Shown here: in pieces, positions 11,820 to 24,774 of the stretch
Layout: every line of letters begins with the position of its first letter
Position numbering within the stretch: the stretch's first letter is position 1
DNA from: Lampris incognitus
Lineage: Eukaryota; Chordata; Actinopteri; Lampriformes; Lampridae
Assembly: GCF_029633865.1 (NCBI RefSeq)
Contig: NC_079219.1
Location: forward strand, 53,095,121 to 53,159,120
DNA length: 64,000 bases
Direction: 5' to 3'
Program-made: the position numbers and the translations under genes
The notes under the pieces: model-generated
The model's input: only the letters and a program-made list of their open reading frames with translations
Databases searched by the model: none
Told to the model about the DNA's origin: nothing

Positions 11820-12165
11820 CTGCTTAAAGGCGCCAAACGGGTTTGTTTTGATTGATAGGTCGGGGGCGGAGCAAACGTGTATTGGCGGTCAGCGATTGGT
11901 TTAAAAAAGTTAACGCGCGGAAGTTGTGTCATTTGAGCTGACTAACGATCTTTGCGCAATACCGGAAGTCGATATAGTTTATAACAAAAAAAGCATACAC
12001 AAATCGAAATTGAGAAGCCAAAAACAAGTCATACGTTTCTCTCAGCGGCTTAGAAAAATAGAAATCCAAACCCGGTTCTGTTCTGACAATCTCTCCACGG
12101 TTAACCGAAGAATCCGGCTCCGATGCCCGGGCTCATCGTCGGCGGCCGCACCACCCACCCCAGGT
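11820..12165 (+). promoter_or_regulatory. Orphan promoter-like segment with possible first exon
   Basis: Within 120 bp there are several ATTGG (inverted CCAAT) words near 11849, 11880 and 11895, GC-rich stretches, and an ETS-type CCGGAAGT near 11961. From about 11925 a frame of 80 codons runs without an ATG to CCCCAG|GTAAGG at 12161, a strong 5' splice site. This looks like a CCAAT-box promoter with a non-coding first exon on the plus strand, but I see no gene it would belong to. Confidence 0.35.
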
Positions 12166-12399
12166 AAGGACGACTCCTGAATCATGGCTCTTGACACACA
12201 TTAAAGACAAAATTATGTCAGTTTAGCATAGGATCATAAAATATACCAAACGCATGTTCCCCTGCTGTAAGCGATAACGCCATGTACCATTTTTATCGTG
12301 TACCGAGCGCCAGGGCCGTCGCAGAGGGGGTGCGGAAGCCCCGTGAGAACTTGACGTGCGGAGGCCCGGCTCATTGACGCGCATGCGCATGAACCACGG

Positions 12400-15300
12400 T
12401 CACATACAGCTATTGTAGTGCTACTGCACTAGTAATCTCGGTGCAGTACACTTTTAACAAGTAGGGTAATACAGCATCATCATGCGCATAGTCTCATCTA
12501 TGACTTTTTGGCTATTATCGTCTTTCAAAGGGGAAAAAAACAGCTGTAAAAGTATTGGCTTTACATCAAGTCAGCTCAGCTGTCACTGTATTTTGGCACG
12601 TTGAAGTTTGTCACAATTCAATATTTCGGGTCTATAGCCTACATTTCATTCATATTTTACATCATTTTTCAGACCGGTCATTACACGTAGCCTACGGTCA
12701 CAGTCACGTGCCCCCGCTAGCTTTGGACCCCTGCTCAGCCACCACGCCTCTGGAAGTGCTGACAAATTTACCCAGCGATATGAAATTCTTCCTTATTTTT
12801 TCTAAAAATGTCCCTTTTCTCGGCACCACACTCGTGTTTATGAAATCGGTACAGCCTACGTTATTTCTTCTTATTCTTCCTCACAGTGAGAAAAAACCTG
12901 AATAATTTGTCATATTTTTTATCATGTGACCTTGGCTATGCATGATGGAATTGACACAGTCATTTCAAGCATGTTGGGTCAAGAACAGTCATAAAAACAT
13001 TATATGTATATTGAAAGAAAAACCCCCCTGCAGGATTGCAGGCCAGGCGCAAAGCCTGTGCGGTTATGAGTAGCGCTCATCTGTGCAATATCGATACTTG
13101 ATTTTTAATTGCTTACAGTAATAAAGTGATTTTAGCGAAAGACATAATCTGACCAAGTTTAACGAAGCTAAATTACCTATGTTTAGCCTCACCGTTTTTC
13201 AAGTCTCACTGAGTGTTTTTCCACATCTTTCCAATATGAACGGCAGTGAACTGGATATGGATGCAGGCTAATTTTCTCTAAAAGCCTAAATGTGAGTACA
13301 GCTATGCTCACGTGGTTGGTTAAAGACAGGAACTATTCAAAAGTCAATATTATGCCGGTATGGTGTTTTAAGATTATTATCCATATTGCACACTGAATTC
13401 ATTGTATATACCAGTAAACAACATTTTCTGCTGGGTGAATTGGGAGTTTAGTTATGTGGTCAGCACTTCTTCTGTGTCCAAGTGTCAAAGGATAGGAAAT
13501 TTCTTATGGCGCCTGAGAGATCTGCCTGGCCAGGGGAGCATTATATGGCAGATGGCCGGCTCTGCTATGAGTCTGAGTGAAATGGTGAGGCACACTAATA
13601 AGGCAGCCACCCCACAGATAGCAGGGGGCGCTTATCACCCTCCGAGGGGCTGTTTGACAGCAGGCAAGGCCGCTCACCGAGGATGTCTTGCCAATACAGT
13701 TTATACTACTGTACACATTTATCTGCAGCGTCCTCGCTGAAATTCCGTCTCTTAAAACATATAGAGTTCAGTCGAAATGGGCCATACATTCCCCCTGCGT
13801 GTGGGAAAACCTTCCTCTAAAGATTTTCTCAAGGCTGTGAAAAAAAAATGGGGAAGGAAATGTGTCAGTGGAGCAGTAACTCGCCTTATCCGTCTCTCCC
13901 TCAGCCTGTCTCTTTGTTTTGTTCTCTTGAATGATGCTCGCTGGTCCCCTGTCCTCTGGGTGACATTCAAAGCCGACATAAATCCTGCTCTTTATGGTAG
14001 AGTGCAGTGATAAAGCTTCTCTGCTAATTGGAAATGTAATGAATTACCATAATTAGTTATTGAATATATTACATTGGGTAGAGAGGGAGAGACGGAGAGG
14101 GAGAGAGAAAGCAAGGCTTTGTTTCAGAGGAAGAGAGGGAAGTGGCGGAACGTTGAGGCCTGAATTCGGGGGGAGACTGTAAAATGATGTTTCCACAGTC
14201 CATTGCCCACCGTGCGCTCCATTAGACTGTATAGGTCAATAATTTCAGCTAGACCATGAAACTGTTCCACGTGCTTTGCTGCGGATGCCGAGGTTGAGGA
14301 TTTCATACACAAACAGCCAAATATTTCTTGACCTGTGGCAAAGTTTGGGTAGATTCCCTGAAGAGTCCCGTTAATGTCAGGCTACGGGTTAGGTTGCCAA
14401 AGCCAAGTTAGGCTAAATATTTCCTCTCACTTTTATGTTGCCAATAAAAGATTTCCTTAATGGATGTCAACTGCACCCCCCCCATCCCCCCTCGGCTTTG
14501 GACAGCCATATCCTCGGAATATACAGGTCTTTTTATTACAATTTAACATCAAGATATAATGTTTCATAGATAAATGCCAGAGTGCCATTAATCTCTTGGG
14601 CACTAAATTTCACTAATGATACCAGAATATCACTAATTAATACTCGCAACCATAAAGAAACACTTTTGCCAGCCAAATATATAGATTGAGCTGCTGAGTA
14701 ATAGTAAAATGGAGAAAGCTTTGCTGGAAAAAAAAGATGATTGAAATATAAAATCAATTCCTCCTCAGATAAGATATTTTCTTGGACGTTAGATATTGAC
14801 TGCCTGGAGTTCACGCTGTGTTAACCGACTGTAATATGTATTGGAGAATTTCTTTGAGGTACCCTCTCCTGACGTCCCATTTTCCCCTCTTGTACAAATC
14901 CTGCATTCTGTCGTTTATTATATGTATACTCTCAGTAAGCACACCGAGCCAGCTTCCATAAACACCCGAGCCTCTGCAGTGAGATCCACCTCTCTCCTAT
15001 CTTCTGTCACCACAGCGGGGGGTGGATGGCCTGGGCCCTGATCTGCACCTCTGTAGAGAGTCAATCCTGATCGAGCCGCTCCGGTTCTTTATTACCGGGT
15101 TATTCAGCCGCCCATCACCGCACGCCATCTTCCCATCATGGAGAGTTTCTGTCGGTGAAACATGGCCTTATTTATGCGCCATCCCCGGGCGTTTCTGGGG
15201 AAAACGTAATACCCCCCCCCCCAACTGGCCCTCTGTCAGCGTTCCATTAAAGCCTCTCTCCGGGTCTGAACCTTTAAATCTGGGATAGGGCACTTTTTCA

Positions 15301-18000
15301 AATGGAAACCGCTCTTAATTGAGGTCAGTTCTCCCGCAGATACAACTCACGCCGCAGACAAATTGAGAAATCCTTACGTGGCTTCTGACATCGCAGACGC
15401 CGCCGTGTATTTACAGTGCAACGTAATTATGATGACAGTAAGTTTTGAGGGCCGTAATGGATTTCGGCATGTTTGGTTGTGGGCCAAATAGTGTCGGCGC
15501 GTGATGGAACGCTGCCGCGGTGACATCACATTTCTCAGCCCACATCCTATTTCCGGTGCTTTGGCCTATAGATCTAAATGTGCAAAGCTGATAGGTAAAA
15601 ATAAATAAATAAATAAAACTGTTTGAAGTAACTTTAAAAAAAAATGGGTTAAAATATTGGTTCTGTGGGTTTTGAATACCGACATGTGTGATTTAATGAG
15701 CTGCAGACCCGTTGCGCAGACAGGCCAGTAAATTAGCTCCTCTTTTCCTGGATACCGCATCACGGAGAGTAGACGGGTCAGTTGTTAAGAGCACCACACC
15801 CTCCTCTCTCACACGTTATCGCTGTCTGTTTCTGGCTGCTTTGTTAATTGGTTCCTGGAAGTGGCAGGCGGCGGTGTCTGGGGAGGACCCGTATATCTCC
15901 GGAGCGGGAGGCGAAGGCTCGAGTGCCACCTCTATGTAAGGGCCCAGAGACCATGCGGAGGGGCCCCGGTTCGCCAAAAACCGGTCCGAATCGCTCCACA
16001 CCCTGCTCCTCGCACCGTGTTGTTTATTTGTCATCCGCTGACAGGTCCTCCGCGGCCTGTTCTCCCGGCCCCATTTCAACAGATATTTTAAAGATGATGT
16101 CACCCGTCATTGCTCCTCGTCATTCGCCTGCGCTTGCTGTTGGCTGCTCCATTGCACTATTGCAAACCGGTCTCATGTCTCAGGGTGGGCCGGTGTGGGC
16201 CCGGCTGTCCGGACTGTCAGGTGGAGGGAGAACTATGTGCTTGACCCGTCTCCCGGGATAAATCAAGCCCATCAAAGTGACGCGTGTTTGTCCACCCGCC
16301 ATAAACATCTCCCGAGTCTTGCCCCGGTGCCGTCTGCTGCGGCGGCGTTATTTACTGAGCTCCAGCCTCTTTTCTCTGGCCCTGTTTACTCTCTAGCTGC
16401 CCGGGGACTGTGGCTCTAACATCAGGTCAGTGCTCCGCCGCTGATTCACTCCGCTAGTTAGAGAGGTGAGTAATGTCCCCCGATGGTCTGGGATGGGAGG
16501 CTGTAATAAGGAAGGGTGGGAGATGTGAGAGACGCTCTAACAGTGATTACAGCCGCCTCCTCTTTACACATCGCGGCAGCTGTCAAGCCTGCAGATCCTT
16601 GGCAAGACGATAGCTCCTCTGTCTTTGTCTCTCTGCCCCCGACACCCCCCCCCTCTCTCTCTCCCCCGCCCCCGTCCTCGTTTTACCCCAGGAGTTAGAT
16701 ACCCCTGGCTTAATGGCCATCGTTGCACTTCAAAGCAGGCTGGTGGTCAGTTGGTTGGAGTCCTCGCAGCAGCGTTCGTGTGAGGCAGCGGCCGAGGCGA
16801 GCTGCAGTAGAGGAATGCGGTTCGGGTTGCGGAGAGGCTCGCCGAGCTCACCGAGTCGCCGGGCACAGATCGCCGCCGCCATCGCTCCCATTTAATGTCA
16901 CTGTTAGCTGTGGCACACATCCAAACACATGCCCTTTAAAACTAAAACCATCAGGTTTTGTGCCAAGGGGTGGGGGTGGGGGGTATAATCTCCACTTCAA
17001 ACAACATCTCAGCAGGGCCGCTCACTAAAATTCTTGTTTTATCCCCATTTGCAAGGGGGGCAATTAATAAGTGAGCCTAATGTAGTTATGATAAGGGATT
17101 AAATGCATGTTAGAATAAAAAAAGGAAATGTTCCTTTGTCAGGTGATTAAAGGTGACGGATGTGAAAGTTAAAAGTGTAGATATCCTATATCCGGTTCGA
17201 TGAGTGATGGTGAGTCGTGTGGAGGCTAGTCTTGGCGAATTCCTCTCTGAGACTTTATGTGCGTCACACGAAATTTGTGTAACTTCCAACTAGTGTGGCA
17301 TAGTAGAACCACATCAGTGGATGCTAATGAATTTAGCACGGGCCTATTAACATACCATGAATGATAATTATATGAATTTAGGATACCCATTACATATGTA
17401 TTACATGAAAAGCAGGTGGGGTAATTTGAGTAATTTGTGGCTGTATGCGGGCACTGAAGGGATGATGGACGGTGTCTGGGGAGGACAGGCTAAGCTGGCC
17501 GGTGGATCTACTGCAGAGTAAGGAGAATTTAGGCTCATCATAAAAGATTTCTCCTTGCCTCTTATTTCACTCGGACATTTTTATGTTTTTTTTATTTTCT
17601 ACCTCATTGCAGCCGTGAGCCGCCTGCTGATTTACACACACTGGCGGTGAAGCACGGAGGCCTCCAGAGACAGTGCCCTCTACCCCGCCGTTTTCCCCCT
17701 CCGTCTCTCCTCCCTCGGTCGTCCTCGCTTCTCATTGCCACCGCTGCCAGCCGTCTTCCCGCCTCCCTCTAAAACCCGAACTAGGTCCTCCTTCCCCTCC
17801 CCCGTGGGCCCGCCCTGTCCCCATTCTTCATCTCTTACAGTCTAACAAGACATTAGACCGCAGGGGCAGTGTCCATGTGTGATGGAGTGACACATCGGTG
17901 AGGGACAGTCGCTTCCCATCAAAAGACAAATCCACTTACAGACGGGTGGGAGGGGGTGGTGGGGGGGGCATCGTTCATCATGTTCATTTAGACCCAATGC
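12400..18000. other. Single-copy-looking non-coding DNA, no gene
   Basis: No coding exon or repeat protein is seen. AT-rich stretches such as 14520-14800 and 17030-17420, and GC-rich ones at 15000-16900, lack recognisable transposon words. They could include conserved non-coding elements expected in a hox flank. A 'cagggccgtcgc' word near 12310 resembles hAT ends but has no partner. Confidence 0.4.
13610..13634 (+). promoter_or_regulatory. CTCF-like motif
   Basis: The word 'atagcagggggcgc' fits the core CCASYAGRKGGC at 10 of 12 positions, including AGGGGGC. Sequence match only. Confidence 0.25.
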
Positions 18001-18015
18001 AGAATAAAGCCACAC

Positions 18016-18051
18016 ACACACACAGATATATATATATATATCTGTGTGTGT
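18016..18051. repeat. Perfect 36-bp palindrome, CA-(AT)8-TG
   Basis: A CA run ending in CAG is followed by sixteen alternating A/T bases and then CTG with a GT run. The whole 18016-18051 is self-complementary and could extrude as a cruciform. It probably arose at a microsatellite junction. Confidence 0.9.
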
Positions 18052-18269
18052 TACTCACATTTGCCTGCTTTTATCTCCAGGCTGCAAAGGGCTTATGTCT
18101 CCAATTTTACACTACATTTCAGGGTGGAAATTATGATACAGAGATCTCAACTTCCTTTTCCCCCCTCAGGCCACATGTTGGATGCAAGGCAGCTAACTTT
18201 CAGGAATCGGGAACATTTATCTGTCGTTTCATTTCATGCACCTGCGCCCATGAAATGAGACGAAATATT

Positions 18270-18990
18270 GTTTCCCGCAGCAGTGCAGCGCGAAGACAAA
18301 AGCACATCCAAGCTACAAGAACACATATATCCAACATATCCAAAAAACAAATTCACTGTCCAAGAGAGCCAACGCCAGGATGACTGTCAGACTGTCAGAC
18401 TGCCGGTCTGCATGGGCTAGCAGTTAGCTTAGCCTGCCCCGCTTCCACGTCCTGTCAAGACGGCCCTCGGTGTTTCCTCCTCGGGCGCAGCTCCAAGCAG
18501 GACCGTGGTCCCTGGGCCCACCGGACGCAGCAGACCAGGCTCCCCCAGCCAATCCAATGCCAGCTCTCCCAGCCAGTCACCTTCAACACACCTCCCCGCA
18601 CTCCACACGACGACACCAAAAACACAGTCGACACTAGGCGAGGTCGCCGCCAGACCGCCCTCGGTGTTACCGGAACTGCCGGTCTGCATGGGCTAGCAGT
18701 TAGCTTAGCCTGCCCCGCTTCCGTGTCCTGTCAGACCGCCCTCGGTGTTTCCTCTTCGGATGTAGCTCCAGGCAGGGCCGTGGTCCCTGGGCCCACAGGA
18801 CGCAGCAGACCAAGCTCTCCCAGCCGATCCAGTGCCAGCTCCCCCAGCCATCAAACGAAAACACAAACCTAGACGTAGACGTGGACAAAGACACTGCATG
18901 GACGGTACTGGGTGAGGCCGCCGCCGGAAACGTAAGTTCACGCCACCATCTTCCTACACCGGTACCGGGTGAGGTCACTACAAGCATGAA
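18270..18990 (-). repeat. Unclassified dispersed repeat with ~276-bp tandem unit
   Basis: The words 'tgccggtctgcatgggctag' and 'cagttagcttagcctgcccc' start two tandem units (18400 and 18677). The same units occur at 60473 and 60719, including the preceding stretch rich in 'acatccaa'. Low-identity frames (starting MQTGSSGNTEGG) recur on the minus strand in both loci, but nothing in them resembles a protein family I know. The copies differ by scattered substitutions. Family unknown; the 60-kb copy lies directly downstream (minus strand) of a SINE. Confidence 0.7.
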
Positions 18991-19420
18991 TTCGCGCAGT
19001 TATCTTCCCTTTTTTCATCTTTCCATCTTTGCACTGTAAGGCCCCGATTCTATAGGGTAGCCTAAATTCACACAATTAGCATTCATGGGGGAGCTGGGTT
19101 TTTACTGTGGTACCGTGATCACACCGGTTCTCAGTAATTGCTACATTCATGCCGAAAATCACTTAGCAGGAGTAGCAGGTACAAGCCAGGCAGAACCGAG
19201 GAAAGGTAGCTTGCCCTGTCAGATGTGATGGATGATGGATAACTCCTTAGTCACCTCATTTCCATCTCTGGAAATTGCCTGACGGAGGGGGAAAAAACGT
19301 TACAGCCTTTAGAAAAGACCGAAGAAGACTTTCAGAGATTGAAATGGGTGTTAGGGTGGGTAGGTGGGGTTGTGGGGGACTTAAAGTGTAAGCACACACA
19401 GAAAACAGATGAACATCCAT

Positions 19421-19605
<185 letters not shown>

Positions 19606-20564
19606 CACACAGACAAGATGGAAGGACAGATGTGTCGGCATCAGGAGACTCTTTTGTCTCTGTCAGTTTGCTGGATGTTGGTGTTCATCTGTAAATCAGT
19701 GGTTGCTGTTGTCATGCAGTGTGAAAGACCTTTTGGCAAAACTAGAGCCACGTTGCATGTTAAGCAATTCACAGTGTGATTAATTTTTAAACTCTTGAAT
19801 TCCCTTTGGAGGGCGTCACCCGCCTTGACCCTTTTTCTACCCCTAATTTCTTTGATTGCCTCATGAATGAATGCCATAAGGTAGGCCTAGTCCCAAAACA
19901 GCTTTTACTGCTGACCCCTTTTTAGTTTTTAGTGCGTTGCTGTTTTGTTTTCCTTTTCTTTTTCTCGATATCTTGTGTTATTTGTTGCTCGGGCCCAGCC
20001 GGCAGAGGACAATAACCATCACACATCATTTGCAGCTATGGGCAATCCAGAGACTCCAGCTCATCTGGAGCGTGTCTTTGGCCTGTGGTAGGGGACAGGT
20101 GCACCCGGTGAAAACGTGCACAAAGAGGGAGAATATACAGCCGCACAGCTGAAGGGCTGAAGCTCAGGACCTCTCTGTTGTATGTGGTATATGGGGAGCA
20201 AACCAAACCCATCCTTCTGCCAAAGTACTGTCTGTAGCCTGCAGGATGCTACAGCATTTATCAGATTATTATTATCTAATAATATTATTATTATCATCAG
20301 ATTTACCAATTACCCTCCCTTGTACAACTAACTACTGCGTGAGCCAGTCTCAACAGCCCTTTGGCATTGTCCTATGATTGCCATCATTGTAGCCTATACA
20401 ATCTCTGCTGTGATGCTGTAGCCCCATTGTGTCATGTTTTCTGCAAGCAAGAGATGCTCTTGGCTTTACACTAACAGTTAACTAACCAAAGTGAGCCACT
20501 AAGGTATGTGACAAGTTTCGCCAAGTAACTTGCTTAACTAGTTACCAAACAGCGACAACCCCGT

Positions 20565-20962
20565 GGAAGGCCGGGCACCACTTTCAAGCTAGCCATTAGC
20601 CAAATTCATTTGGATTTTTAATTTAATTTAATTTTTTTGATATACTTTAATGATTCCTGTAGGGAAATTATGCTCTGCATTTAACCCATCCTAGCTGTGT
20701 AGCTAAGAGCAGTGGGCAGCACCCAGGGACCAACTCCAGTTCATCTTACCATGCCTCGGTCAAGGGTATTAACCCTAACATGCATGCCTTTTTGATGGTG
20801 GGGGAAACTGGAGCACCAACCCCCCCCAGACACGGGGAGAACATGCAAGCTCCACACAGAGGACGACCTGGGATGACCCCAAGGTTGGACAACCCCGGGG
20901 TTCGAACCCAGGACCTTCTTGCTGTGAGGCGACAGCATTAACCACTGCGCCACCATGTCACC
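20565..20962 (-). mobile_element. tRNA-derived SINE, full head and long tail
   Basis: On the minus strand the head has box A 'gtggcgcagtggttaa' at about 20960-20940 and box B 'gggttcgaacccc' near 20905. It continues through 'caaccttggggtcatcccag', 'gagcttgcatgttctccccg' and a tail with 'gggttaaatgcagagc' and 'aatcattaaag' down to about 20630. The same family is at 60780-61055. Confidence 0.8.
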
Positions 20963-21267
20963 CAAGTTGAAATTAAATTAACTGCCATTACTGACATCAA
21001 TTCTTGAATGTGTTAATGGTCACTGGACTGGCCCTTCGACTTGTTTTACCTTGTCAGGTTTTGTTTGTGCTGCTTGTTTTGCGCTGCGGTAGTGCAGTAT
21101 AGACAGGGTGTTATGTGCACCATGCTTGTTGATATATTTTGTTCTTATTTCTATTTCTTATTTCATCTTTTATTTCTATTTTTTTCTGTTTTTCTTGTTT
21201 CTATGTTTCTATCTTCTTATCTTGTATCTTGTTAGTTTTTAGTTATTAGAGTGTGAGTGTCTGTAAT

Positions 21268-21315
21268 AGAACCCAATTTCCCCTCAGGGATGAATAAAGT
21301 GTTCTGATTCAGATC
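21268..21315 (+). repeat. Retroelement 3'-tail fragment
   Basis: 'cccaatttcccctcaggga' followed by 'tgaataaagtgttctgattc', the same family tail as in 2714-2762. The stretch before it, 21040-21260, is T-rich and may be the rest of its 3' UTR. Confidence 0.55.
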
Positions 21316-22754
21316 CTGGTTCTGAATTCCGTATTAAATTATTTGTAAACAAGCTGGTCACCTTCAAAACTCCCTGGTGCACTATTAACATTAGCACTCA
21401 GTCTACGTTTTTTGCGGTGCAGAAAGGTAGCCAGCTACTTGCCAAGGTTAGCAAAGCATCAGTAGCAAGGTAACATTAGCCATGATTGCAAGCTTACATT
21501 GTTCTTTACATTGCTTAATAATATGACGTTGTGGCAGTGTGTGGCGCTTCCAGCTGCAGTCTATGTAGCTTGACTTGTGTGACATCAGCTTATCCTGGTC
21601 CCACACAGCTGCAGACAAGAGATTTAATATCTGAAGCGGTGCTAAACTCCTGTTGCTACTAATGGATCTTGTATAATGTGGCACTTAAAATGCATGAGCA
21701 GCCTCTGATTTATCTGTAATTTGCCTCCACCGGAGCATATCTGATCTCGGTACTTGCACTTGTGTTTGGCTGTGTGCGGTCTATTCTGTGAGCTCCGACT
21801 GGGAGCTCATATTGTTGCTCTCAGGGTGGATGTTCATTGCTGTGGGTTGTTTCGATCAAGATAAATGGATTTTTTGCTTTTGGTAATTCTCTGTTAATTA
21901 CACATTGACGGAAATGGTGACTGAAGCATGAGCTCATGAGCCGGTGGTCATTTGCGCTGCACTAACACAAAGGAAAGTGCTGACTCGGGAGGCAGATGGA
22001 CCTTCCCCAACGGAGCCATTCCGCCCTTGCTAAGCTTCTCCTATTTCTCCATGGAAAACAATAAGCAGAGCAGCCTAATCATAACCAGAGATTGTAGCCA
22101 TGAATCAGGATTTGATTCTGTCAGCCCCGCGGCCTTCATTCCACGTGGCGGCTTTTTTAAGTGGCGTGGTTGTGAAATCCGAATTTTACTTTGCAGACCT
22201 CCGCTTTTCTATCAGCACCACATCTGTAAAAATCCCATTTTTCTTTTTCTACTTTCCAAAACGCTGCCCAATAATGACCAAGTTGAAAAGCCCCATTCAG
22301 TCAGAGGGATCGTATTTGCTGTCAGTGTTTTCACCGCGGTTCACTTCCTCACGGCCAAGCAGCATTTAGCAGAGCGGGGAGCTATTAACCAGTCGATGGT
22401 CAGAGGTCTGATGGGTTTAAGTGTGTCAGTGTTGTCACGGGTTAGCGTTACACTGACAGGCAAGGCTGCAGTGACTGAAGGTTAACAGCTGATAGACCAC
22501 AGACACAGGCCATAAAAGAGAGAGGAAATTCTCTTGGAAAAGGAATGAAACCAACAGTCCACCGCACAGAGTGGAGAGAAGCAATTTTATTACAAAGGAG
22601 AGACCAGTACACTTAACAAGGGAGGGAGAATTCATGTAGCTACGTGAGGGATTTATTTTAACATCGCTTACAGCGGATGTTATCTTTTCAACTTTTGGTT
22701 TATTTATTTAGTTTAGTGAAACACCAGCATTTTATTCTAACTTTAAATTTCCAT

Positions 22755-22872
22755 TATCCAAGCCGTTTATCCCAGTCGGGGTCGCGGGGATGCTGGAGCC
22801 TATCCCAGCAGTCATTGGGCGGCAGGCGGGGAGACACCCTGGATGGGCCGTCAGTCCATCACAGGGCCCTAT
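22755..22872 (-). mobile_element. SINE 3' portion
   Basis: Reverse complement of the common block 'ggccctgtgatggactgac', 'gtgtctccccgcctgccgcc', 'gctgggataggctccagcat' and 'gataaacggcttggataat'. No head is visible. Confidence 0.75.
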
Positions 22873-23825
22873 TTCAGCAGCTCAGATATATTCTGTATTT
22901 CAGTATTCAATACCTCTCCCAGATCTTAAATCTCCTCACTAGATGTGAAGGTTTTGGTTGGTGTTCAGTATTATTTATGTTGATAGTCAGCCCACAGTAA
23001 ATATGTTGTGTTACTCTAGAGATAATTATTATCTATAACAAGAAACACTGCAATATTTGAGATGACTTAAGGTCCGAAACCATGCAAAAACGTGATGTGA
23101 ACGTATAGTGTATCGATACTGCCCAACAATTTCAATTTCCATCATTTTCCTAACTTTTCTGCAGTTTCTAAGCTTTAGGATTCAGTTTTCCAAATTCTTT
23201 TTCTATACATCTCCAGATGCTGCAGCTTTGCATAGGAACCCTGACATTCACTCTGTGAGGTCCCAGATGTGTCCCAGAACATAGTAAGTCAGTTCCTGTT
23301 TCTGTGTTATTCAACTTTAAATTTGCTTCCTAAAAACATGGGGTGCAATTGGACGCTGCATATTAGGCATTTGTTGCACTGTTGACGTCAGGAAAAACAT
23401 AAGGACCATCGTTTGGTGTTATTTGTAGACCCTACAGTGTTACCAGGAATAGGTAATGTAGCTGTAACTCTCGACTGAACCAGTTAGAAATTATTTTTTC
23501 TTTAATGGGACACTCTTTAAGTCTTGGTATGATCTTTTCACTATGTTTTATAAAACAGCATAGATAAGCTTAACAAATATATATACAAATTTGCACATTA
23601 TGAGAATTTATGATAAAATTTATGATGGAAAAAAAAAACCCCCAACTACAACAGGACCATTTAGATGACCTGGCCAAAGAAGCAAGAAATGCTTACTGTG
23701 GCCATGCAGGTATATGGGTTTCCCTTTTTGCCCTTTGTTCAAGGCTCTGTTGTGTTGTCTGTATGTAGGCCTGTTAGTGTTCTGTCATGAATTGGGAATT
23801 AACATTTTAATATCAAAACTACAAT

Positions 23826-23905
23826 GACTGCTGGAACTAGGCACCGGCATCCCCGCGACCCTGACAGCAGGATAAGCGGTTCTGATAATGGATGGATGGA
23901 TATCA
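23826..23905 (+). mobile_element. SINE 3' end fragment
   Basis: 'tgactgctggaactaggcac' through 'gcaggataagcggttctgat' and a GGATGGAT tail, the last 80 bp of the same SINE. Confidence 0.75.
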
Positions 23906-23934
23906 AAACTACCACCCCCTTTTTTACTTGTGCT

Positions 23935-24379
23935 GTCAAAAGTGTAAAGATGATAAGACACAACTGAGCGCATCCTGACTGGATGCATCACCGCCTGGCA
24001 TGGGAACTGTACTGCCCACAACCGCAAAACACTGCAGAGGGTTGTGTGGACGGCCCAGGACATCAGTGGATGCGAGTTTCCCTCCATCCAGGACGTATAC
24101 AATGGACGGTGTGTCAGCAAAGCCCGTAGGATTATGAAAGACCCCAGCCACTCCAACTATGGACTGTTCCAACTATGGACTGTTCCAACTATGGACTGTT
24201 CCAGCTGCTACCGTCAGGCAAGCGGTACCGCAGCCTCAAAGCCCGGACCAGTAGGCTCCAGAACAGCTTTTTCCACCAAGCAACCAGGCATTTGAACAAA
24301 GAACATTAAAAGACACTAAGCCTGGTGCCGGACTGACTGGTACTGACCTATGGTCTACAGCGGATAATCGGTTTACACA

Positions 24380-24417
<38 letters not shown>

Positions 24418-24700
24418 TAGCTTGGCATACACAAACACACACAAATATGCAAACAACTACACACACATATGCGCATTTATTAAAGCCGGGCCTACACACA
24501 CACACTCACACACACACACACACAACACCTTACATACATCGCACACTATATTACTGCTTTTTTGTTCTGTTTTGTTGTTAATTATTACTATTGTTGCTGC
24601 AGTGTTGACAAGCCGGAACACAAGAATTTTACTCTCTTGTACTTTTATAGTGAGACGTAACAAATAAAGAATCTTGAAATCTTGGAATCTTGAATCTTGA
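23935..24700 (+). mobile_element. Rex1/CR1-like LINE 3' end
   Basis: Encodes LTGCITAWHGNCTAHNRKTL and then LQRVVWTAQDISGCEFPSIQ, the C-terminal end of ORF2, continuing to DPSHSNYGLFQLW and GKRYRSLKARTSRLQNSFF in a shifted frame. A 16-bp unit (ccaactatggactgtt) is present three times at 24153-24200 and shifts the frame. The 3' UTR includes two CA stretches and ends with 'aaataaagaatcttg' repeats. Dead, 5'-truncated. Confidence 0.8.
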
Positions 24701-24774
24701 TAAGAACTGGCAAGGAGAAAGACACTGCTTGCTCTCGTGAAGGTCCCTATTGAATTCCATTTGCGCAAATGTGT

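Noticed and set aside
12300-12420. hAT end at 'cagggccgtcgc'
   Set aside because: No inverted partner or target duplication could be found nearby.
15848-16261. 137-codon frame in the GC-rich intergenic stretch
   Set aside because: Overlapping frames on both strands are open because of GC content; no domain seen.
20741-20965. 74-codon minus-strand frame as a gene
   Set aside because: It lies entirely in a tRNA-derived SINE.
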